Assembly: GCA_902462665.1 (NCBI GenBank)
Contig: CABQCM010000100.1
Coordinates: 1-5,925, forward strand
Reading direction: 5' to 3'
Source of the DNA: an uncultured Oscillospiraceae bacterium
Lineage (GTDB): Bacteria > Bacillota > Clostridia > Oscillospirales > Acutalibacteraceae
Length of the DNA stretch: 5,925 bases
Shown: one piece after another, positions 1 to 5,925 of the stretch
Position numbering within the stretch: the first letter of the stretch is position 1
Layout of the letters: the number at the start of each line of letters is the position of its first letter
Translations under genes and position numbers: made by a program
The notes under the pieces: model-generated
Database searches by the model: none
What the model was told of the DNA's origin: nothing
The model's input: the letters and a program-made list of their open reading frames with translations, nothing else

Positions 1-2
1 TG

Positions 3-611
3 TTTGATTTTCTGCATCCCTATTCCTTGAAAAACGCCTCCAATGTCTATGGAGCCAGCCTTTCGGGCAGCGTTATCGTGCTCGACGCCGGGCATGGCGG
101 CAACAATCCCGGCGCGGTCGCCTCCTTTGGCGGCGTGCAGTATTGCGAGGATGAAATGAATTTTGCCCTTGCCTGCCGGGTACAGGATGAGCTGGAAAGC
201 TTAGGCGCTACGGTGATCATGACCCGGGATACCGACGTGGATCTCTCCCTCTACGACCGCACGGTAAAAACCCGGCATTCCAAGCCCGATTTGATGATCT
301 CCATTCATCGCAACTCCTCGGTCAACGCCTCAATCAACGGCTTTGAGAGCTATTATTATCAGCCCTATTCCATGCCCCTGTGTGCATCGGTAAACCGTCA
401 GGTCGCTTCTGTGTTCGGTCAGGATCGCGGCACTCACTACATCACTCCCATGTACGTCACCCGCATCTCGGAATGTCCCGCAATTCTCATCGAATGCGGC
501 TATATGTCCAACGCGGGCGACATGAGCAGCATGATTCAGGAGAGCTTTGACCAAGCCCTCGCGCAAAAAATCACTCAAGGGATTGTAGATTACTTCCGTG
601 CCATTGCATAG
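3..611 (+). CDS. N-acetylmuramoyl-L-alanine amidase (Amidase_3 family), 5'-truncated by the window edge
   Basis: Zinc-dependent amidase predicted to cut the bond between N-acetylmuramic acid and L-alanine in peptidoglycan, so it should act outside the membrane. Counting the first visible codon at position 3 as residue 1 (202 residues visible), the Amidase_3 signature is complete: DAGHGG with zinc ligand His31, EDEMNF with Glu49, SIHRN with His102, and IECGYMSN with catalytic Glu164. The TRDTD and YDR segments typical of the fold lie between them. The frame is open to the left edge, and the TTG at 27 has no ribosome binding site, so the true start is upstream; a signal peptide or extra domain could be there. 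It ends at TAG 609-611 and is followed 30 bases later by a strong terminator, so it closes its transcription unit. A role in sporulation or germination (CwlD-like) is possible given the spoIIID neighbour, but unproven. The family call is secure; the specific gene is not. Confidence 0.93.
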   Translation, partial: FDFLHPYSLKNASNVYGASLSGSVIVLDAGHGGNNPGAVASFGGVQYCEDEMNFALACRVQDELESLGATVIMTRDTDVDLSLYDRTVKTRHSKPDLMISIHRNSSVNASINGFESYYYQPYSMPLCASVNRQVASVFGQDRGTHYITPMYVTRISECPAILIECGYMSNAGDMSSMIQESFDQALAQKITQGIVDYFRAIA

Positions 612-641
612 ACGGTTTTTGCTCCTCAGCACAGACCGCAG

Positions 642-682
642 AAAGCCCGGGAAAACACGAAAAAGGTTTCCCGGGCTTTTTT
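642..682 (+). terminator. Rho-independent terminator after the amidase gene
   Basis: A perfect 13-bp stem (642-654 paired with 667-679) is built around the GC-rich core GCCCGGG/CCCGGGC. It has a 12-base loop (655-666) and is followed by a run of six T on the plus strand (677-682). On the minus strand the T-run is only three bases, so it should work mainly for the amidase transcript. It separates the amidase from the spoIIID promoter. Confidence 0.93.
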
Positions 683-770
683 GATACAGAAAACTGGCAC
701 ACAGGCCAAAATAGCGTCTCCATTTTCCAACCCTCTCTCGATAGGATATCGCACGAAATTCGCACTTTGT

Positions 771-801
771 CTCATATTTTATCCCCCTCAGGCATAACAA
801 T
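771..801 (+). promoter_or_regulatory. Sigma-E-like promoter of spoIIID
   Basis: CTCATATT at 771-778 resembles the -35 element of the mother-cell sigma factor sigma-E (known form about GTCATATT). After a 14-base gap, which is the spacing expected for sigma-E, CATAACAAT at 793-801 resembles the -10 element (about CATACAAT), with one extra A. Transcription would start near 807-810, leaving a short leader before the ribosome binding site at 824-829. In Bacillus subtilis spoIIID is known to be transcribed by sigma-E, which fits. I found no convincing SpoIIID autoregulatory site. The match is by eye and the -10 element is imperfect. Confidence 0.55.
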
Positions 802-823
802 GGGTGTAGAGATATCGAAGCAA

Positions 824-829
824 AGAGGG
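824..829 (+). promoter_or_regulatory. Ribosome binding site of spoIIID
   Basis: AGAGGG lies 4 bases before ATG 834 and 7 bases before the in-frame TTG at 837. The spacing is slightly better for the TTG, so the start codon is ambiguous by one codon. Either choice gives the same downstream protein. A second purine-rich run at 839-846 lies inside the gene and has no start codon at a suitable distance. Confidence 0.7.
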
Positions 830-833
830 TGTT

Positions 834-968
834 ATGTTGAGGGGGACATTAGATAAGCGCACGGTGATCCTGGGCGAATACATTGTGGAACACAAATCCA
901 CAGTACGCGCCGCAGCCAAAAGCTTCGGAATATCCAAATCCACGGTTCATAAAGATGTATGTAAATAG
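834..968 (+). pseudogene. spoIIID: Sporulation transcriptional regulator SpoIIID, interrupted after the helix-turn-helix (5' part only)
   Basis: SpoIIID is a small DNA-binding regulator that activates or represses many mother-cell genes during sporulation, under sigma-E and early sigma-K. The frame encodes 44 residues. Residues 9-42 match my memory of the family closely: RTVILGEYIVEHKSTVR, then AAAKSFG, then ISKSTVHKDV, which is the recognition helix of the helix-turn-helix (about 23-42). Family members are about 80-95 residues, continuing with a TERLP-like segment and a basic C-terminal region that also takes part in DNA binding. Here homology stops at Val42, two unrelated codons (Cys, Lys) follow, and TAG ends the frame at 966-968. 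The abrupt loss at a highly conserved site, next to a phage-like gene, points to an inserted element and not gradual decay. The 3' half should lie at the far end of that element. The gene is too short for routine gene finders and easily missed. Confidence 0.87.
945..962. other. Probable element/host junction (attL or attR) inside spoIIID
   Basis: SpoIIID coding similarity runs through the codon at 957-959 (Val42) and is lost from 960. Beyond this point come an unrelated stop codon, a terminator and the 3' end of a giant phage-type gene. The crossover core is usually shared by host and element, so it may extend a few bases either way. With one end only, its length and exact edges cannot be fixed. 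There is no integrase gene between the junction and the giant gene; it must be elsewhere, often at the opposite end. I saw no copy of this core elsewhere in the window. Confidence 0.62.
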
Positions 969-973
969 AACGC

Positions 974-1010
974 AAAAGGAAGGACGGAAATCCCCGCCCT
1001 TCCTTTTTTT
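974..1010. terminator. Terminator shared by truncated spoIIID (+) and the giant gene (-)
   Basis: The hairpin pairs 974-983 with 998-1007 (AAAAGGAAGG with CCTTCCTTTT), then has one A/C mismatch (984/997), then pairs 985-987 with 994-996. The loop is six bases (988-993). On the plus strand it is followed by a T-run (1004-1010), a good intrinsic terminator five bases after the spoIIID stop codon. On the minus strand it begins just after the giant gene's stop codon (1009-1011) but has only four T, so termination may be weaker there. It lies on the element side of the junction and so is probably element DNA. Confidence 0.85.
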
Positions 1011-4000
1011 AATCTGTTTCCAATTTGCTTGCCAGCTTGCTTATCCATGCCTTTTTTACGCTGTTATAGGCATTTTGGTATCTTTGTTGCAACTCCTGCA
1101 CTTTCTGCTTGTCGGTATAAGATTGGTAGCCACTGTTGTGAGCGATGCCATTCGCTAGATTATACCGAGCCTGACCTACGTCACGACAAAACTCTTCATA
1201 TTCGGATTGGGTCAATCTGTATTCCTGTTTGTTGATTGTTATCGTTCTGCTAGGCGCAGATGGAACCGCCGAGTTATACCCCAAACGATAAAGCCGGACA
1301 ACCTCCTGCGTGAGTTCGTCGCCAGCGTATCGATTAAACGATGCGGTCAAGGGATTAACCGTACTGTTGACAGCGTTTAATACACCGCCTCCAACGCCGT
1401 CAATACCGCTCCTTTTCACTTCGTTGCCCCACATGTCAATTTTAGCGCTTTGCGTGAATGAATAACCCGGAAAATCGTTGAGGAATTTAGAACCGATGTT
1501 GAAAAAAGCATTGTCGCTGTAAGTGGAACGGCTCGTGTTATCTAGTCCGCTGGCGATTCCCGCAACCGCGTTGGGTAAGATAGAACCCGCAATGCTGGCC
1601 GGTATCCGCTCCCCGGCACGTTCGGGATTCAGCTCCCCGCCATAGTCCACAAAAGTCTCTTGGAAAGAACCCCAGGGAGACGCATCGATGGCCGGGTCAA
1701 AATACGCTTTCAGTACCCCGTCCAATATTGCGGCGCCCTCATCGCCCGCCTGAGCGTTCTCGTGAATCTGCTGTAGTTCGGATACCGTCTGAAACATCGA
1801 AATCAAGGTGGGGGATAAGTCGCCAATATCGGCGCTGGCAGGGCCAATATTCAGCGAATATTCCTTGCTCCCCGTAGATTGTCGCAGCGTCGAATTGGAG
1901 TTGACGCTCAAAAAGCCACCATAAAATCCAACCCCCGCTAATACCGCCGCACCTAATCCCGTCACACCTTTTGCGGTTCGATAGATCGCGTCGGTCATAT
2001 CGCCTCCGTTTTGCCGGAGGATATGAGATAGACCTGCTATAATTTGCAAGGGATTGTTGTCGATCACAGCCTGATCCAATACCGCTAAGTTTGTACCCGC
2101 AAACGGCATAACTCCCAAATCAATGGCATTTCCAAGAAAGGGAAGTCTTTTCAAGCTGTTCACCGCGTCGGAAAGTTTTCCTTGCGTGTGGAAGGTATAA
2201 TATTTTGCGGCTTTCATCGCCTCAGCGTATACTTCGGGGGTCATTTCGGTCAACCCTTTGGCCTTCATCATGGAACCAGCCCTTTGAAAAAACACGAATT
2301 TAGCCGCAAAGATATCTTCTTTTTCCAGCGCGTTCGATACTTTCTCGCTGTATTTGTTGAGCCCTTTGTATACAATATTTTTGTCTGGAAATATCTGATC
2401 GTATCTTCGCCCGGCCATATAGCGCGGGTCTGCGTGTTTCCCGGTGCGGCTGTATTCCGCTATGCCCATTTCCTCCCAGCATTTTCTGATCGAAACTTTT
2501 CGCGCCTTGCCGTCCGCTCCATGCCGCCACGCTACGCTAAATACCCGGTCGGCTTCGTCTATCTTGCCGATCTTCACTAGAAAATTTTCAAAACCAGCCG
2601 CTACCGCGTCATTCGATTGCATGGTAAAATAGTTAAAAGCGTTTGACAACATGTTTGTAAAGTGGGTTTTAGGATTAGTAAGCATCCCGGTTTTCATAAG
2701 CGCCGAAACCGCAAACTTCTTTTGCATTGGAATTCCTTTCGTCATCGTGTCAAACAGTTCATGGTATGCATGCATTTCTGAAAGCGAACCCGGTTTCTCC
2801 GACTTGATTTTCTGCGCTATGGAGATAAGAGTCTCGGCCTTTTCGTCGGTCATGACCGGGATTTGCAGCGTCTCGCATAGGGCGACGCGGTATTTTCCTT
2901 CCGTGCCGCCGCTCAAAATCCGGTATACCAGCTTCTCCGAGTTGGCGGCGTTGCGGTGAATCATGTTGAATTTCTTCGCCGTTTTTTTGACTTCGGCAGC
3001 GTCGTCGTCAATCTTGAAAAGCCGGTTCAGTGTCGCAACCCGCTTTTGCTCCGCGCCGGTATAAATCCGCTCCCTCAGAGCCTGCCGCAGAGCCTCGGCT
3101 CCTTCTCCCGTCGCGCCGCTCTTTTCGACGATAAATTCCACCAAATCGTCCTTTTGCGTGCCGGAATAATAATCGTCCATGAACTTTGTCCAGGTCAGTC
3201 CCTTGGCTTTCATACCTTGCTGAATAGCCCTGTCCATCGTCGCAGCGGGAATCACATTGTCGATTTCCTGCGCAAAGTTGGATTTGAGAACTCGCAGTTG
3301 TTCCGGGCTGTTCTTGTATAGTTCCACAGCTTCATCGTATACCCTGCGCCACGTATTTGCATATCCCTTTTGGTTATTGACCATATCGCCAAGGGCAGTA
3401 ATTTTAGACAGCGTATCGGTAGCATCGGGCACCTTGCCACGCCCTTCGATTCTTTGCGCAATCTTAAAAATATCGTCCACAACGCCCGCAGTCACAGTGT
3501 CTACCTTCTGCGGTGCTCCTTCGGCACGATTTACCGAATTCTGCAATCTGCGCAGCATGGAGGGAATCAAGCTTTCTTTCGCCGCAGTCTTGCTGACGTA
3601 ATCAGCCACTTCGCTTTGCATCTCACCATAAATATACCGATATACCCGCTCAGCGGCCTCTCCCTCCAAGCCCATTTGCTTTACTACACTTTCGGCAAAT
3701 ACGCCGATTTTATCGCCTTTAATACCAGCGTCCGCAAAATCAGCCAACCGAAACCCTTGCTTGCTCATTGCCTCCTGAAGCAGCGGCGCAATCGTCTGAT
3801 CCAGCATCAGCCGGTCAGTCAAATCAGTCTGCAACCATGAATTCATAGTTTTCAGCATAGCGGGATCATTGGCGAACTTGGTTTTAGCAAGCTGCTGTGC
3901 GCCCTCCCATACCGAACGCATTTCGGCGCGGTGCTCCACCACATATTTTGCAAACTCCCATCGATTCATTGAATTTGCTTTTTGTGCGATTTCCGGCAGA

Positions 4001-5925
4001 CTTTGCTTGCCGATGGCGTGCAGCTCGTTGACCATGCGCCCGGTCAAAATCGTTTCGTCGCTCGGGATACCACCCTTGCCCAGATTTTTTGCTGAATGTT
4101 CAATCCGGCGCAACAGTACCGCGCTGGAATTATTCAAGGCATCCACCTTCTGCTTGATTCTGGATGTCACCTTTCTGGCCGCATCCCCCATCACATCGGG
4201 GGCGCGGGCCGCCTCGTCGTCCAGTTCCTTAGCCGCCTTGAAAGCGTTGCCCCGAACCGCCTCATTGTCCGCCCTGTGCGCCTTTTCCGCAAATCGGTCT
4301 AATGCTTTGGTGCCCTTTTCTCCAACGACCTCATCAATTATTTTCCTGGTCTTGTGCAACACAGCGGTGGGAGAATCATAAAAGAAGTTGGCCGCCTGAA
4401 CCGTCCGACCCGACTGGCGCAGATTCTCGTCAATCGCCTTGGCAATGACCTCGGCTCCGTCGTAATCCCCAGCCGCCACCTTTTGATCTTGCAATATTCT
4501 GGCGGCGGCAATGTCCTCCGCGCTCACGGCCAGCTTAGCGTCGGTCAAACGCCGCATGACCTCCGCCTCACCGCCCGGCTGCGACAGCATCTGCTGCGCC
4601 GCTTTTCTCTGGGCGGCGTTGGTCTGCGGAATGTACCGTCTTTCCACTCCGCTAATCGCGGCCAGAAATGCCTCATCCTCCACTACCCGCTCCTGGCGCA
4701 TCAGCTTCGTTAAAAAGGAACTTAAACTGCCGTTTTCTTTCAGGTAGTCTTGATACTCCAACGTCGCCTTAGCCTCATTTAAGGCCTGCATTTCAAGCGA
4801 CAGGCGCGTCTGCGCGGCAACGTCGTTCGCCATAATCGCGTGACTTAACTTGGTGTCAAGCCTCCGGCTCAGCGCGTCAATTCCCTCTATGTCTTTTGGA
4901 AAAGCCCCCGAACTTTTGACCAGCTCAATGTATTCCCGCCCGGTGACTTCCCGTTCCAATCCATCCTCGCCGATATTAAATTTAGCGTCCAGCGGCACAT
5001 CGGTGGTCGAGCGCGAAGCGTTGATAATCACCCGCTCGTCGCCCAGCTTTTCCCCCACATCCGCAACGGGATTTTCAGAATTCCTGATATTCTCAAAGAC
5101 TTCGTCGTCCAGTTTGTCACTGAATCCACGTTCCGCCGCGCCCACGCCGCGCGGAACCGCTCCGGCCTCGTCGGCGGCAACGGCGGCCGCATCCATAATG
5201 CGAATGTGAGACGCGGTATCTGCCCCCGCAGCCTCCGCCTTGCAGAGGATAGAATCGCTCTGTTCCAGCACAGTCTTGTATTTGTTTTTAATGTAGTCTG
5301 AAAAGCCCTTGGGGTCGCCCAGCTCGTCCGAAGCTACCCACCCCGGGTCAATGGTATCCTCTAACCATTCCTGGGCAATACGGCGCTGTTTCGGGCTTTT
5401 GATGCTATTGATTTCGTTCACTGTTCTGTTTGAAAAGCCATCGGTCAAATAAAGCTTGTTGACGTATTCGATAAATGCCGCGTCGCTTTTCAGCGCGTCG
5501 CCCATCTCGTTCAAGACTTCATCCGCTACCGCGTCGCCGTACTGTTGGCGAACCGTCGTGTTGATGGTTTCGGCCATTGCCTTGCGCCCCGCCGTCGCGC
5601 GGGCGTTCATGTCGATGTTGTTTAAAATCGTTGCATCTTCCGCAAAGTTATCGAGCAGCATTCGCGATAGGCTCTGCGTTTGATCTAGAACCGCCTGCTT
5701 GTAAACATCTCGAACTGATTCTGGTATGTTCTCAGACATTGCATCCAAATCCAGTTGGGAGAGAGTAGTAATGCCGCGTTGGCCGTCCAGAATGGTTTCA
5801 ACTTCTTTTTTCACGGCCTTGGGCGTTGCTTTTTGGCCCGACGCTTCTAATGCTTCTTTCGCTTGCGCAGTGGCCATTTTATTCGTCGCCATGTTACGCG
5901 TGATCTTGGTGGCCTGTTCGTCACC
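1009..5925 (-). CDS. Giant phage/mobile-element protein, internal-virion or large polyvalent-protein type (N-terminus beyond window)
   Basis: At least 1638 residues, ending at TAA 1009-1011. The frame stays open for 11 codons above the ATG at 5892 (GDEQATKITRN), and no ribosome binding site precedes that ATG or the next one, so the true start is probably outside. Counting from ATG 5892, residues 1 to about 1000 are mostly charged and helical, with no enzyme motif I recognise. Around 1070-1105 is LTNPKTHFTNMLSN, a pattern (L-x-NPKTH-x-x-N) I associate with very large phage and plasmid proteins. Around 1255-1290 is a PFAGTNLAVLDQ segment, then a glycine/alanine-rich hydrophobic stretch (about 1307-1329, GLGAAVLAGVGFYGGF) that could cross a membrane. 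Around 1475-1495 is FPGYSFTQSAKIDMWGNEV. The last 85 residues form a helical module (YRLTQSEYEEFCRDVG, then YTDKQKVQELQQRY) common at the ends of such proteins. A role as an ejected or internal virion protein is inferred. The gene has no internal stop over 4.9 kb, so it appears intact. Confidence 0.72.
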   Translation of the reverse strand, partial: GDEQATKITRNMATNKMATAQAKEALEASGQKATPKAVKKEVETILDGQRGITTLSQLDLDAMSENIPESVRDVYKQAVLDQTQSLSRMLLDNFAEDATILNNIDMNARATAGRKAMAETINTTVRQQYGDAVADEVLNEMGDALKSDAAFIEYVNKLYLTDGFSNRTVNEINSIKSPKQRRIAQEWLEDTIDPGWVASDELGDPKGFSDYIKNKYKTVLEQSDSILCKAEAAGADTASHIRIMDAAAVAADEAGAVPRGVGAAERGFSDKLDDEVFENIRNSENPVADVGEKLGDERVIINASRSTTDVPLDAKFNIGEDGLEREVTGREYIELVKSSGAFPKDIEGIDALSRRLDTKLSHAIMANDVAAQTRLSLEMQALNEAKATLEYQDYLKENGSLSSFLTKLMRQERVVEDEAFLAAISGVERRYIPQTNAAQRKAAQQMLSQPGGEAEVMRRLTDAKLAVSAEDIAAARILQDQKVAAGDYDGAEVIAKAIDENLRQSGRTVQAANFFYDSPTAVLHKTRKIIDEVVGEKGTKALDRFAEKAHRADNEAVRGNAFKAAKELDDEAARAPDVMGDAARKVTSRIKQKVDALNNSSAVLLRRIEHSAKNLGKGGIPSDETILTGRMVNELHAIGKQSLPEIAQKANSMNRWEFAKYVVEHRAEMRSVWEGAQQLAKTKFANDPAMLKTMNSWLQTDLTDRLMLDQTIAPLLQEAMSKQGFRLADFADAGIKGDKIGVFAESVVKQMGLEGEAAERVYRYIYGEMQSEVADYVSKTAAKESLIPSMLRRLQNSVNRAEGAPQKVDTVTAGVVDDIFKIAQRIEGRGKVPDATDTLSKITALGDMVNNQKGYANTWRRVYDEAVELYKNSPEQLRVLKSNFAQEIDNVIPAATMDRAIQQGMKAKGLTWTKFMDDYYSGTQKDDLVEFIVEKSGATGEGAEALRQALRERIYTGAEQKRVATLNRLFKIDDDAAEVKKTAKKFNMIHRNAANSEKLVYRILSGGTEGKYRVALCETLQIPVMTDEKAETLISIAQKIKSEKPGSLSEMHAYHELFDTMTKGIPMQKKFAVSALMKTGMLTNPKTHFTNMLSNAFNYFTMQSNDAVAAGFENFLVKIGKIDEADRVFSVAWRHGADGKARKVSIRKCWEEMGIAEYSRTGKHADPRYMAGRRYDQIFPDKNIVYKGLNKYSEKVSNALEKEDIFAAKFVFFQRAGSMMKAKGLTEMTPEVYAEAMKAAKYYTFHTQGKLSDAVNSLKRLPFLGNAIDLGVMPFAGTNLAVLDQAVIDNNPLQIIAGLSHILRQNGGDMTDAIYRTAKGVTGLGAAVLAGVGFYGGFLSVNSNSTLRQSTGSKEYSLNIGPASADIGDLSPTLISMFQTVSELQQIHENAQAGDEGAAILDGVLKAYFDPAIDASPWGSFQETFVDYGGELNPERAGERIPASIAGSILPNAVAGIASGLDNTSRSTYSDNAFFNIGSKFLNDFPGYSFTQSAKIDMWGNEVKRSGIDGVGGGVLNAVNSTVNPLTASFNRYAGDELTQEVVRLYRLGYNSAVPSAPSRTITINKQEYRLTQSEYEEFCRDVGQARYNLANGIAHNSGYQSYTDKQKVQELQQRYQNAYNSVKKAWISKLASKLETD

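Noticed and set aside
330..800. Minus-strand open frame of 156 codons (and a second one at 571-765) opposite the amidase gene and its terminator
   Set aside because: It lies opposite an amidase with complete catalytic motifs, crosses the terminator hairpin and the spoIIID promoter, and the translation has no recognisable domain.
739..817. Short inverted repeat CGATA-GGA-TATCG (739-751) and a second GATATCG at 811-817, on either side of the spoIIID promoter
   Set aside because: The repeated unit is only 7 bases and partly self-complementary, so chance is enough; I know of no regulator with this site in this context.
960..1011. Simple nonsense mutation or sequencing error truncating spoIIID
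   Set aside because: No frame downstream of 960 restores the expected TERLP-like continuation, and the following DNA is a terminator plus the end of an opposite-strand gene, so this is a replacement of sequence and not a point change.
883..1158. Plus-strand 91-codon frame with a hydrophobic middle, spanning the junction
   Set aside because: Its first part is spoIIID in another frame and its hydrophobic part is the antisense of the giant gene's end. It runs through the terminator hairpin and has no ribosome binding site.
3369..4381. Long plus-strand open frames (156 and 170 codons) inside the giant gene
   Set aside because: They are antisense to an intact coding region, and their Ser/Arg/Cys-rich translations look like reverse-frame shadows with no domain similarity.
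1009..5892. CRISPR array, tandem repeats or tRNA genes within the large region
   Set aside because: No regularly spaced repeats or cloverleaf-like segments were seen by eye; one continuous reading frame accounts for the whole stretch.

Overview
The window looks like a chromosomal fragment of an endospore-forming Firmicute, most likely a Clostridia member of moderate GC content. The main clue is a recognisable 5' half of spoIIID, the small mother-cell sporulation regulator, behind a plausible sigma-E promoter. Next to it is a zinc-dependent cell-wall amidase of the Amidase_3 family. I cannot assign a genus.

Layout. Positions 3-611 (+) hold the 3' part of an N-acetylmuramoyl-L-alanine amidase gene whose start lies before the window. 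A strong intrinsic terminator follows at 642-682. A short intergenic region carries a sigma-E-like promoter (771-801) and a ribosome binding site (824-829). The spoIIID reading frame starts at 834 (or TTG 837). It matches SpoIIID through the end of the helix-turn-helix (codon ending at 959), then breaks off and stops two codons later, at 966-968. A hairpin terminator follows at 974-1010. From 1009 to the right edge, one giant gene on the minus strand fills the rest of the window. It encodes at least 1638 residues and is open at its N-terminus. Its sequence is typical of very large phage or mobile-element proteins, with a membrane-active region and a small helical C-terminal module.

Interpretation. 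The sequence changes abruptly in the most conserved part of spoIIID, from host gene to phage-like DNA that points back toward the break. The simplest reading is that about position 945-962 is one end (attL or attR) of a prophage or integrative element inserted in spoIIID, with the 3' half of spoIIID at the other end outside the window. SpoIIID acts in the mother cell, a terminal cell, so this would parallel the sigK-interrupting skin element and the spsM-interrupting SPbeta prophage of Bacillus subtilis, where excision during sporulation restores the gene. No recombinase and no second att site are visible here, so regulated excision is a hypothesis. The break itself is read directly from the sequence.
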